From: Geobacter argillaceus
Lineage (GTDB): Bacteria; Desulfobacterota; Desulfuromonadia; Geobacterales; DSM-12255
Direction of reading: 5' to 3'
Assembly (NCBI RefSeq): GCF_007830735.1
Contig: NZ_VLLN01000001.1
Coordinates: forward strand, 124,001 to 188,000
Length of the DNA: 64,000 bases
Part shown: positions 27,454 to 36,050 of the stretch, piece by piece
How the letters are laid out: each line of letters begins with the position of its first letter
Position numbering within the stretch: the stretch's first letter is position 1
The notes under the pieces: generated by a model
Told to the model about the DNA's origin: nothing
Database searches by the model: none
Seen by the model: only the letters and a program-made list of their open reading frames with translations
Made by a program: the position numbers and the translations under genes

Positions 27454-27481
27454 TTGCATACTGCGGGCATTTTGATACTAT
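27454..27481 (+). promoter_or_regulatory. Promoter candidate for the type II secretion operon
   Basis: TTGCAT (27454-27459), 16 bases, then TACTAT (27476-27481) preceded by TGA, an extended -10. It lies 35 bases before gspC. The divergent gap to mqnB holds little else. Confidence 0.4.
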
Positions 27482-27515
27482 TTCCCCGCATTTCACCCTC
27501 GCGTAAGGCCTTGGA

Positions 27516-28403
27516 ATGGACAAACTGGTTGCCCCCATAAACATCCTTCTGACCGTACTCGTCATCGCGGCCCTCGCACTCATCACCTCTGACCTGGCTA
27601 CCTTCAGGCTCGGCCGGCTCTTTCCCGGAACGTCGATGGGAAAATCGCGGCCAGCACCTGCGATAGCGGCACCGGCCGAGGACCTCGCCTCTTTCGGCAC
27701 CATTCTCGACAAAGGACTCTTCGGTCCGGCGACCCGGGGAAAACTCACCCCGTTTGTTGCCGCGCAGTCCCAGCAGAAGGGAGCAGCCACCGTTTCCCAA
27801 GGCGACCTGATACTCCTGGGGACTGCCATCGGCTCGTTCCGTGAGACCTTCGCCCTGGTCCAGCGCACCAGCACCAGGGAAGAGCGGGTATTCCGCCTCG
27901 GAGACAGCGTCTTCGACTTGGGGCCACTGATGACGGTGAAAAAGGAGTCGGTCTCAATCAAGGCGGGCGGACAGATCATCACCCTCACCTCGCCGACTGC
28001 CGGCGGTGGCATGCCGGGCAGCCAGCCGCCTCCTGCGACGGGGCAGCCGGGGCCGGGCGGAACGCTCGCCGCCCAGGTCGGCGCCGGCAGCTATGTAATC
28101 GACCAGCGGGCACTGAATGCGTCCCTGGACAACATCGGCCAGGCCATGACCGATGCCCGGCTCCTTCCCAGCAGCAAAGACGGGAAGGTGGAAGGATTCC
28201 GAGTTTCCGAAGTCAAACCCCAGGGGATCTTCGGCACGATCGGGATCAGAAACGGAGACGTGCTCCTGCGGATCAACGACTTTCCCATCGACTCCCCGGA
28301 AAAGGCAATCCAGTCCTTTGCCTCTCTGAAGGGGCAGAACCGGATCAAGCTGGACCTGATCCGAGACGGCCAGCCGACGACATTCACCTATGACATACGA
28401 TGA
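27516..28403 (+). CDS. gspC: Type II secretion protein GspC (inner-membrane, PDZ type)
   Basis: A 295-residue bitopic protein. One N-terminal membrane helix (INILLTVLVIAALALIT), a linker, the homology region (FGTILDKGLFGPA...LLGTAIGS...FALVQ...RLGDSV) at about 65-150, a Gly/Pro-rich hinge, and a C-terminal PDZ domain (VSEVKPQGIFGTIGIRNGDV, then LLRINDFPI). GspC links the inner-membrane platform to the secretin GspD and helps select substrates. AAGG precedes ATG. It opens the gsp operon; gspD begins 85 bp downstream. Confidence 0.93.
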   Translation: MDKLVAPINILLTVLVIAALALITSDLATFRLGRLFPGTSMGKSRPAPAIAAPAEDLASFGTILDKGLFGPATRGKLTPFVAAQSQQKGAATVSQGDLILLGTAIGSFRETFALVQRTSTREERVFRLGDSVFDLGPLMTVKKESVSIKAGGQIITLTSPTAGGGMPGSQPPPATGQPGPGGTLAAQVGAGSYVIDQRALNASLDNIGQAMTDARLLPSSKDGKVEGFRVSEVKPQGIFGTIGIRNGDVLLRINDFPIDSPEKAIQSFASLKGQNRIKLDLIRDGQPTTFTYDIR

Positions 28404-28488
28404 ATCAGGCAACGGCAGCGATAACGGCAACGAACACCGAACCGGTGCCGCCTTCATCGCTGCTCCTGCCTGCCCGGAGGTTCCCATC

Positions 28489-30405
28489 GTGAAGAGACGT
28501 TCCCATACCATCATAATTGCCCTGCTCCTCCTGCTGCTGACGCTACCACTCCAGGCCTTTGCCGCCAAGGGGGTCGTGCTCAACTTCACCGACGTGGACA
28601 TCTCGACCATGGTGAAATTCATCAGCGACCTCACCGGCAGGAACTTCGTCATGGACGAACGGGTCAAGGGGAAGATCTCGGTCTACTCGCCTGCCAAGCT
28701 CTCCCCCGAAGAGGCGTTCAACGTTTTCACGTCGGTTCTGGAACTAAAGGGGTTCACCCTGATCCAGGCCGGCAGGGTCAACAAGATCGTTCCGACCGCG
28801 GCAGCCAAGCAGCTCGGAACCCGGCTGCTCACCGACGCCGAGAAGGTGCCGGTGAACGAGACCTACGTGGCCAGGGTCATCTCCCTGGAGAACGTCGCAC
28901 CCCAGGAGGCGGTCACGTTCCTCCAGCCCCTGGTCTCCAAGGATGGCTACATCGCGCCGTTCGGACCGGCCAACATGGTGCTGGTGGTTGACTCCGCCCT
29001 GAACATCCGCAAACTCCTGGAGATTGTCGACCTGATCGACACGGAAAAACCGCGGGAAAAAGCGGAGCTGGTCTTTCTGCAGCATGCGGCAGCCGACGCT
29101 CTGTCCAAGGTGGTCCAGGAGTGGCTCGCCGGCCGTGCCGGCAAGGCGCCGACCCAGCCGGGCCAGCCAGCCCAGACCGGCGGCCTCGTGGTGGCCGATA
29201 CCCGACTGAACGCCCTGGTGGTCTTCGGCAGCGACAAGGACAAGGAAGAGGTGAAGCGGTTCGTCGCCCTGCTCGATGTCCCGCCACCCACTACCAGCAG
29301 CAAGGTCAACGTCTATTACATGGAGAATGCCGACGCCACCGAGGTCGCCAAGGTCCTGGACGGCGTGGTCAAGGGGTCGGCCGCCGCTCCTGCTCCGGGC
29401 CAGCCGGCAACGGCTCCCCAGCAGTCTCCTTTCGAGGGGGGGAAAATTACCATTACCCCGGACAAGGCGACCAACTCCCTGGTTGTCATGGCCTCCCCCA
29501 ACGACTACCAGAACCTCCTCCAGGTGATCCAGAAGCTGGACAAACGGCGGCGACAGGTCTTTGTCCAGGCACTGATCGCCGAGGTCTCTCTGGACAAACT
29601 CAAGAGCCTGGGGGTACAGTGGGGGGCGCTCGGAGGCTCTTCTAACAACACTGCCACAGTAGCTGGGTCATATGACCCTCAGGGTGTCTTTAACCAACTT
29701 TTCAGCGTTCTGTCTGCATTGAAAGGCGCCGGAATAACCATCCCCGACCTTACTGGAACGCCGGTAAACTTCGCAGTAGCCATTCAAGCGCTCGAAACAA
29801 ATGGAATTGCAAACGTTCTCTCCACCCCCAACATTCTCACCTCCGACAACAAAGAGGCTGAAATCTTCGTTGGAGAGAACGTCCCATTCCGGGGTAGCAT
29901 CACCTACAACTCCAGTCTCCCCAACTCTGCTCAGCAATCCATCGAACGGAAGGACACCGGCATAACGTTGAAGATCACCCCACAGGTAAGCGAGGGGGAA
30001 TATGTAAAACTTGATATCTACCAGGAGATCTCTGCTGTCAAGGATGCGAACAGCACGGGAGCCGCCGCCGACATAACCACCACCAAACGTTCGGCCAAGA
30101 CCTCGGTAGTAGTGAAAAACCAGGAGACCGTTGCTATTGCCGGGCTGATCCAGGACAAAGAACAGGAGTCTTACAGCAAGGTACCGATCCTGGGAGACAT
30201 CCCGCTCCTGGGGTGGCTCTTCAAGACTAAAAACAAATCCAGGAACAAGACCAACCTGATGATCCTGCTGACCCCCCGCGTCATCAAGGACGCCAGGGAC
30301 CTGGCCGAGGTTTCCGAGCGGCAGCGAGAGAAGCTTGACGAGGCGATCAAGCGGACCACGCCGCTGGATATCCCGGCTGCACTGAAGCAACCCGCAAAGC
30401 CGTAA
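28489..30405 (+). CDS. gspD: Type II secretion outer-membrane secretin GspD
   Basis: A 638-residue secretin forming the outer-membrane channel. The signal peptide (MKRRSHTIIIALLLLLLTLP) is revealed when the GTG at 28489, with GGAGG eight bases upstream, is used as start. A longer frame from 28390 would bury it. N-domains follow (VVLNFTDVDISTMVKFISDL, then repeated KVNVYYMENADATEVAKVL). The secretin core ends with VPILGDIPLLGWLFKTK and NLMILLTPRVI. It is separated from gspE by the ~8-kb accessory insert, whereas the two are normally adjacent. Confidence 0.95.
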   Translation: MKRRSHTIIIALLLLLLTLPLQAFAAKGVVLNFTDVDISTMVKFISDLTGRNFVMDERVKGKISVYSPAKLSPEEAFNVFTSVLELKGFTLIQAGRVNKIVPTAAAKQLGTRLLTDAEKVPVNETYVARVISLENVAPQEAVTFLQPLVSKDGYIAPFGPANMVLVVDSALNIRKLLEIVDLIDTEKPREKAELVFLQHAAADALSKVVQEWLAGRAGKAPTQPGQPAQTGGLVVADTRLNALVVFGSDKDKEEVKRFVALLDVPPPTTSSKVNVYYMENADATEVAKVLDGVVKGSAAAPAPGQPATAPQQSPFEGGKITITPDKATNSLVVMASPNDYQNLLQVIQKLDKRRRQVFVQALIAEVSLDKLKSLGVQWGALGGSSNNTATVAGSYDPQGVFNQLFSVLSALKGAGITIPDLTGTPVNFAVAIQALETNGIANVLSTPNILTSDNKEAEIFVGENVPFRGSITYNSSLPNSAQQSIERKDTGITLKITPQVSEGEYVKLDIYQEISAVKDANSTGAAADITTTKRSAKTSVVVKNQETVAIAGLIQDKEQESYSKVPILGDIPLLGWLFKTKNKSRNKTNLMILLTPRVIKDARDLAEVSERQREKLDEAIKRTTPLDIPAALKQPAKP

Positions 30406-30539
30406 CAATAACCCGACCATGAGAGAAGGGCTTGAAGAGAAACTCCAATTTGACCACGGATGAACACATATTTTCACGGATTCGTTGTGCCATCTGCAGG
30501 CCATGAGGAACCGCGATGTTCAGAGATCTTGGAGTGAAT

Positions 30540-33500
30540 ATGTCAAGCAGCCGGATAAAGTTATGGCGTCTGCTTGTTATTACTGCTCTCTTGAATGTAT
30601 CCGTTTCTTCATCGGCATGGGGAGCTTGCGACACTTCAAAACCCGGAAGCTGGGTGCAAACGGGCACCACCTATGCGGACTGCGACAATGGTCAGATATG
30701 TGCAGGCCAGTATGCTTACGATACGGTGGATAGAGTAACCTACTCATGTGGCGGGAGTGGAGGGAGTTCCCCGGGTTACCTGTATTGTGAAAGCGTAAAC
30801 GGCACGACTAAAAGCCTGACGACTTACGGTTTTACCGTGGTCCCCGGGTATGTATGGTGGGATGGTTCGGTTCATTTCCACAAAGATGCTTCCGGCCCAA
30901 AGGCACCGATCTGTTCGTGTGACAACCAATATAGTCCGGGCTCCACTCAAGTCATGGTTGCCTATGTGAATCAGGTATTTCAATGGCAATGCAATCCAAC
31001 CTGTGATGACGGCATTCAGAACCAGGGGGAGACAGGAGTCGATTGCGGCGGCCCTTGTTCGCCCTGTGAAACATCCGGCGACCAGAACCACGGTGGCGGA
31101 GGGGCTAACAACCCGTCGCCGGCCCCCAATACAGGACCGGACCCGAATCCAGGACCGCCGTCTCCACCCTGTGACAGTATTCCCAAGGCCCCACTTAGCT
31201 CAAAAGCGGACGTCGGCAGCGGCAGCTATTCGCATGACCAGGTGCTGTTCGCAACCAGCGGTACCTTTTCCACGACCTTCTCCCTCTATTACAACAGCCT
31301 CAACAGAAACATCAGCCCGCTCGGCAGGGGGTGGAGCCACGGTTTTGGCGCGAAACTGATCGGCCCCTCGCCCAGCGACGCCAACCATATCTACCTGCGG
31401 TCCGGCAACGGCGTGATCACAGTTTTTACGCTGACCAACGGCCAATTCCTTCCCCCTGCCGGCGACTCGTCCACCCTTACCCGGAATCCCGACAACACCG
31501 CCGTCCTGACGAACCGGGACGGTCTGACCTACAATTTCGACACGAGCGGCAGCCTCACCCAAATTGTCGACCGCCACAACAACAGGACAATCCTGACATA
31601 CACCAACGGCGACCTTACGCAGATCACCGATGCCCTGGGCCGCAGCATCACCCTCGGCTATGATCTCACCGCCACGCCCCATCGGCTCACCACGGTCACC
31701 GATCCGGCCGGCAAGAGCTACGACATACAGTACCAGAACGGACGGCTCTGGCGGGTGCTGAACCCTCTAGCAGACGCTGCCAGCATGGTGCGAGGTTACT
31801 GGGAGTACATCTATAACGCCAAAGAGCTCATGGTAACCAAGAGGGACCCTAACGGCAATACCAGCAGCAATGCTTACTACGACGATCTGAGGGTACAAAG
31901 CAGCATTGATCCGGACGGGGCAATAACACCGGCAGGGCATACCCGTAGCTTGGTTTTTAGCTCCTTGACCGGCACGCTCCTTACTACCACCCTGACCGAG
32001 AAGGACGGCACCCTGTGGACCTACAGCTACGACACCCAAACCGGCCTTCTGAAGAGCAAGAGCCGCCCCGACGGGAAGGCGACCAGCTTCACCTATTATG
32101 CCGACAAACGTCTCAAATCGATGACTGTCCCGTACGACGGGGCCAAGCTCCTCACCACCTTCTACACCTACGACGGCAATGGCAACATGCTGACCGAAAC
32201 CAACCCGGTCGATCTCTCCGTCTACACCCCGGCCATTGATCCGGAAACCGTAACCGACCCGGCGACCCTGGCCAGCCTCACCCCGCCGATCAAGCCGGCT
32301 TACCGCTACACCTACGACACCGCCCATTACGACCGGCTCACCAGCGTAAGCGACGAGCGGGGCACAACGCCACTGCTCACCACCTACGGCTACACCACGG
32401 AAAATGGGGGCGACGTGGTGACCACGACCGCGCCGGGCAATCTCGTCACCGTCGCCAAATACAACCCGAACGGCACGATCAGGCAGTTCATCGACGCCAA
32501 CCAGAAGCCGACGAGCTACCTTTATTATCCTGATACAACCGTGAATCGCACAGCGGGCATCGTCGGGCTGTTGCAGACGGCCACCGGCCCCGACGGGGTG
32601 TCGGTCTCTGTCACCGGCTACGACAAGAACGGCAATCCCCTGGAGATCAAGACTATCGGCACCGACGGCAAGGAACTCCGCACCGTCCGGGCCTACGACG
32701 CCCTGAACCGGCTACGGACCGTAACCAGGTACGCGGCCAACCTCCCCGACAACGTCACCACCCTGAACTACGACAACAGCGGCAACCGCACGTTGGTCAT
32801 CGACCCGGAGCAGCACGAAACCAAACACGAGTACAACTACAACCACCAGGTCACCAAGATCACGACCGGCACCGGCGTCAACAAGGCCGACACGGTCCTG
32901 ACCTACGGCGCAACCGCCTGTCCCTCCTGCGGCAGCGGCGTGGACAAGCTAACCGCAGTCACCGACGCCAAGCAGCAGACCACCGGCTTCAGTTATGACA
33001 ATCTGGGCCGGCTGCAGTACGAAACCGACCCACTCCAGAAGAATATCCACTACACCTACTACGACAGCGGCCTCGTCAAAGAGAAATACGATGCCACCGC
33101 CACCCCGGAAAAACTCCTGGTCACCTATTACTACGACAACCTGGGAAGGCTCACCAGAAAGCTCTACGCCGACGGCTCGGACGCCACCTACAGTTACAAC
33201 CCCGACGGCACCCTCCATACGGCGGCCAACCAGCATATCAGCTACCTCTACGACTACTATGACAGCGGCCGGCTAAAGAGTGTCAGCGACAGCAACGGCC
33301 GCACCATCAGCTACGACCGATACGACGGCCTCGGCCAGCGGCAACAGGTCACCTACTTCCCAACTACTGCCGATCAGCGGGTCATCAGCTACACCTACGA
33401 CACGGCCAACCGGCTGCAGAGCATCACCAGCGCCGCCGGGCTGTTCACCTTCGGCTATGACAGCCTGAGCCGGCGCAACTCCTTCAGTTACCCGAACCAG

Positions 33501-34766
33501 ATCACCGGCAGCTACGGCTATGACGACCTGAACCGACTCACCAGCCTCACTCATCAGAGCCAGGCCGCAACTATCGCCGCCTACGGCTACAGCCACGACC
33601 AGGCAGGGAACCGCAGGACCAAGACCGGCACCTTCAACGAATCCTACAACTACGAAGAAACCTACCGCCTGATGCAAGCTACCACCGCCAGGGGGACGGA
33701 GAAGTACACCTACGACCTGGTCGGCAACCGCCTGACCGGCCCCGGCCCCAAGGACACCGGCTACCAGTACGACGCGGCCAACCGGATGACCAAGGGGAGG
33801 CAACTCGGCTACGATTACGACAACCTGGGGAACCAGACCACCAGGACCATCCCCAACGCCGCCGACAAGAACTGGACCCTCACCTGGAACTTTGAAAACC
33901 AGTTGACGAAGATGGAGAAGAGCAAAGGGACCACCGAGAAACGGACCGTCACCTTCAAGTACGACCCGCTGGGGAGGAGGATCGAGAAGCAGCTGACAAC
34001 ACTCATCGCCGGCGTTACCAAGACAACGACGTACAATTACGTATACGATCAGAACAACATTGCCCTGGAAATCCAGACCGACAGCAACAATGTAGTCACC
34101 AAGACCTTCAACACCCACGGCCCAGGGGTTGATGAGCACTTGGCCATGGAACGCAATGGCAGCTTCTATTATTTCCATCAAGACGGGATAAAGAGCGTTA
34201 CCGCCATTACCGATTCAAACCGGAATGTTGTCCAAAGCTATGAATACGAAAGCTTCGGCAGGCCGACGCCCTCAGCTAATTTCCGGAACAGTCTGACTTA
34301 CACGGGCAGGGAGTGGGATAAGGAGACAGGGTTGTATTATTTGAGGTACAGATACTATGATCCGATGGACGGACGCTTCATAAGCCGCGATCCGATCGGC
34401 TTTAGAGGCGGAATAAACCTATATTCGTACGTTCAAAATAATCCAATTAACTTTATCGACCCGCTGGGGTTAGCTCCTTCACATGGAACTTTGCAAAACA
34501 TTCAAACTCAAGCGAGTGTCTTTGCCGCAGGTGCTTTTTTTACTCCACCGCCATTAGATGCTGTTGGTATTGCGGTTTTTGGAGGCATAGCTGCAGGAGC
34601 AGCAATAGCCGATCAACATTATTATCCTGAAGATCCTGTTGTTACTGCCGTTGGTGAGTTGGCTAAAGCATTGATGAGGGCTGATCCACCAGCCAGTTTG
34701 TTGACTAATGCATTAATAGATTCAATACTAAGTCCAATAAAAGATGCTAAAAAACAATGCAAATAA
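30540..34766 (+). CDS. Secreted RHS/YD-repeat protein with variable C-terminal tip
   Basis: About 1,408 residues. Signal peptide MSSSRIKLWRLLVITALLNV, then a cysteine-rich domain with CDDGIQNQGETGVDCGGPC and a Pro/Gly/Asn linker. Many YD repeats form the RHS shell (YDxxGxLxxxxxxxG, for example FTFGYDSLSRRNSF). The RHS core ends with RDPIGFRGGINLYSYVQNNP and DPLGL at 34458-34472. The last 97 residues are a different, AT-rich, glycine-rich hydrophobic tip of no family I recognise. RHS shells commonly encapsulate a toxin tip cut after the DPxG motif. ATG 30516 with GAGGA upstream is an alternative start. It sits inside the type II secretion operon, a plausible export route. Confidence 0.9.
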   Translation: MSSSRIKLWRLLVITALLNVSVSSSAWGACDTSKPGSWVQTGTTYADCDNGQICAGQYAYDTVDRVTYSCGGSGGSSPGYLYCESVNGTTKSLTTYGFTVVPGYVWWDGSVHFHKDASGPKAPICSCDNQYSPGSTQVMVAYVNQVFQWQCNPTCDDGIQNQGETGVDCGGPCSPCETSGDQNHGGGGANNPSPAPNTGPDPNPGPPSPPCDSIPKAPLSSKADVGSGSYSHDQVLFATSGTFSTTFSLYYNSLNRNISPLGRGWSHGFGAKLIGPSPSDANHIYLRSGNGVITVFTLTNGQFLPPAGDSSTLTRNPDNTAVLTNRDGLTYNFDTSGSLTQIVDRHNNRTILTYTNGDLTQITDALGRSITLGYDLTATPHRLTTVTDPAGKSYDIQYQNGRLWRVLNPLADAASMVRGYWEYIYNAKELMVTKRDPNGNTSSNAYYDDLRVQSSIDPDGAITPAGHTRSLVFSSLTGTLLTTTLTEKDGTLWTYSYDTQTGLLKSKSRPDGKATSFTYYADKRLKSMTVPYDGAKLLTTFYTYDGNGNMLTETNPVDLSVYTPAIDPETVTDPATLASLTPPIKPAYRYTYDTAHYDRLTSVSDERGTTPLLTTYGYTTENGGDVVTTTAPGNLVTVAKYNPNGTIRQFIDANQKPTSYLYYPDTTVNRTAGIVGLLQTATGPDGVSVSVTGYDKNGNPLEIKTIGTDGKELRTVRAYDALNRLRTVTRYAANLPDNVTTLNYDNSGNRTLVIDPEQHETKHEYNYNHQVTKITTGTGVNKADTVLTYGATACPSCGSGVDKLTAVTDAKQQTTGFSYDNLGRLQYETDPLQKNIHYTYYDSGLVKEKYDATATPEKLLVTYYYDNLGRLTRKLYADGSDATYSYNPDGTLHTAANQHISYLYDYYDSGRLKSVSDSNGRTISYDRYDGLGQRQQVTYFPTTADQRVISYTYDTANRLQSITSAAGLFTFGYDSLSRRNSFSYPNQITGSYGYDDLNRLTSLTHQSQAATIAAYGYSHDQAGNRRTKTGTFNESYNYEETYRLMQATTARGTEKYTYDLVGNRLTGPGPKDTGYQYDAANRMTKGRQLGYDYDNLGNQTTRTIPNAADKNWTLTWNFENQLTKMEKSKGTTEKRTVTFKYDPLGRRIEKQLTTLIAGVTKTTTYNYVYDQNNIALEIQTDSNNVVTKTFNTHGPGVDEHLAMERNGSFYYFHQDGIKSVTAITDSNRNVVQSYEYESFGRPTPSANFRNSLTYTGREWDKETGLYYLRYRYYDPMDGRFISRDPIGFRGGINLYSYVQNNPINFIDPLGLAPSHGTLQNIQTQASVFAAGAFFTPPPLDAVGIAVFGGIAAGAAIADQHYYPEDPVVTAVGELAKALMRADPPASLLTNALIDSILSPIKDAKKQCK

Positions 34767-34781
34767 CAATGAGAGGGCACT

Positions 34782-34922
34782 ATGAACTATGTAATTATAG
34801 GTCTTGTAATAGTCATAATAAGTATCTGGATTATTAAATATAGCAGTATTCTTGGTGCTATCATGTTAATTATCGGACTAAGTATTATGATGAAAGGTAA
34901 GAAAAATATGGATAATAAGTAA
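34782..34922 (+). CDS. Small two-helix membrane protein, candidate immunity protein of the RHS tip
   Basis: A 46-residue open frame starting 15 bp after the RHS stop, with the good SD GAGAGGGCACT. It reads MNYVIIGLVIVIISIWIIKY, then SSILGAIMLIIGLSIMMKGK and a charged end KNMDNK. That gives two hydrophobic helices with a short turn. Composition is very AT-rich like the RHS tip and unlike the RHS shell. Small membrane proteins directly downstream of polymorphic toxin tips are often immunity proteins. Here the function is inferred from position and base composition only. It has no recognised family. Confidence 0.6.
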   Translation: MNYVIIGLVIVIISIWIIKYSSILGAIMLIIGLSIMMKGKKNMDNK

Positions 34923-34948
34923 ACAGAGAATAAAGGGCCATGCAGAGA

Positions 34949-35000
34949 AAAAGACATGGGGTGTCAAAAGACATGGGGTGTCAGACCTACACTTTTGACA
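34949..35000 (+). repeat. REP-like palindromic repeat, left copy, with adjacent 17-bp tandem duplication
   Basis: AAAAGACATGGGGTGTC occurs twice in tandem (34949-34965, 34966-34982). The 24-base REP-like unit is 34977-35000: GGTGTCAGACCTACAC followed by TTTTGACA. It can fold as GTGT/ACAC and, outside that, TGTCA/TGACA. Near-identical units lie at 36027-36050 (direct) and 37041-37064 (inverted). Confidence 0.85.
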
Positions 35001-35043
35001 TCAGAGGTTTTGTCGCATGTGTAGGCCTGATAATCATATAAAA

Positions 35044-35123
35044 GGCACCTCCTGGCATAGCGAGGAGGCAAAGACTTCCTGATATGCTGTTACAGAGACC
35101 AATCTCTAACATCAGGAGGTGCC
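35044..35123 (+). promoter_or_regulatory. Inverted repeat that can hide the transposase ribosome-binding site; IS110 left-end noncoding region
   Basis: GGCACCTCCTG (35044-35054) is the exact reverse complement of CAGGAGGTGCC (35113-35123), which contains the SD of the IS110 transposase start at 35126. RNA read in from the left would pair these arms and sequester the SD. IS110-type left ends can also carry a structured bridge RNA; this region is the place where one would lie. Confidence 0.7.
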
Positions 35124-35125
35124 CA

Positions 35126-36007
35126 ATGAAACTGTACTCTGGAATCGATCTGCATTCAACCAACAGCTATTTGGCAATCATTGATGAAAGCGGAAAACGC
35201 ATCTTCAAGGAAAAGCTGCCGAACGAAATTGCCACGATCACCGAGAAGCTTTCCTTGTACAGCGGCACACTTGAAGGCGTAGTCGTCGAATCAACTTACA
35301 ACTGGTATTGGCTTGTCGATGGGTTGATGGCTGAAGGATTCACCGTACACCTGGCGAATCCTTCAGCCATCCAGAAATATTCAGGTCTCAAGCATGTGGA
35401 TGACAAACACGACGCCTTCTGGTTGGCCGAGATGCTGCGGCTCAACATTCTGCCGGAAGGCTACATTTACCCGAAGGAAGAGCGGCCGATCCGTGATCTG
35501 CTCAGAAAGCGGAGTCACTTGGTGAACCTGAGATCGTCGCTGCTTATCAGTCTTCAGAACATCATCACTCGCAATTGTGGCGCGAAGATGAAAACGAATG
35601 ACATCCGACGCCTTCGCGAAAACCGTGTCCAGCCGCTCCTGGCGGGCAATGAAGACTTGGCCCTTGCCGGCCAGGTAAGCAAAGACTCCATCGACTTTTT
35701 GACTCGACAGATACGGACTATTGAGACATTCATCGAAAAGAAGCTTGAACTCAGGGATGCCTACCAGAATCTTGTGACCATTCCTGGCATTGGCAAGATC
35801 CTGGGCCTGACCATCATGCTCGAAACCGGCCCGGTCGAACGTTTTGAAAAGGTTGGCAACTATGCTTCGTACTGTCGGGCCGTCTCTTCGCAATGGACCA
35901 GTAACGGCAAAACAAAGGGTAAGGGGAACAAGAAGAATGGCAACAAGTATCTTTGTTGGGCTTTCTCCGAGGCTGCCGAATTTGCCAGGCGTTTCGACAA
36001 AGCCTAA
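35126..36007 (+). CDS. IS110-family transposase, C-terminally truncated
   Basis: 293 residues. The DEDD RuvC-like domain is at the N-terminus (YSGIDLHSTNSYLAIID, VVVESTYNWYWLVDGL, DDKHDAFWLAEML). The IS116/IS110/IS902 domain follows (LVTIPGIGKILGLTIMLETG, FEKVGNYASYCRAV). The catalytic serine region ends abruptly at NKYLCWAFSEAAEFARRFDK, then Ala and a stop. Family members continue about 40-70 residues past RRFD, so the 3' end appears lost at a junction with repeat DNA (36004 onward). The start is set by AGGAGGTG. The element is probably immobile. Confidence 0.88.
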   Translation: MKLYSGIDLHSTNSYLAIIDESGKRIFKEKLPNEIATITEKLSLYSGTLEGVVVESTYNWYWLVDGLMAEGFTVHLANPSAIQKYSGLKHVDDKHDAFWLAEMLRLNILPEGYIYPKEERPIRDLLRKRSHLVNLRSSLLISLQNIITRNCGAKMKTNDIRRLRENRVQPLLAGNEDLALAGQVSKDSIDFLTRQIRTIETFIEKKLELRDAYQNLVTIPGIGKILGLTIMLETGPVERFEKVGNYASYCRAVSSQWTSNGKTKGKGNKKNGNKYLCWAFSEAAEFARRFDKA

Positions 36008-36050
36008 GAGGTGTCAAAGCCTAAGAGGTGTCAGACCTACACATTTGACA
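35998..36050 (+). repeat. REP-like palindromic repeat, middle copy, with adjacent 17-bp tandem duplication
   Basis: CAAAGCCTAAGAGGTGT occurs twice (35998-36014, 36015-36031) and supplies the stop codon of the truncated IS110 transposase. The REP-like unit 36027-36050 differs from the left copy at one base (ATTTGACA). It stands 62 bases upstream of the RAYT gene. Confidence 0.85.

Noticed and set aside
33273-34181. 302-codon minus-strand frame opposite the RHS gene
   Set aside because: Val/Gly-rich antisense of the YD repeats with no motif.
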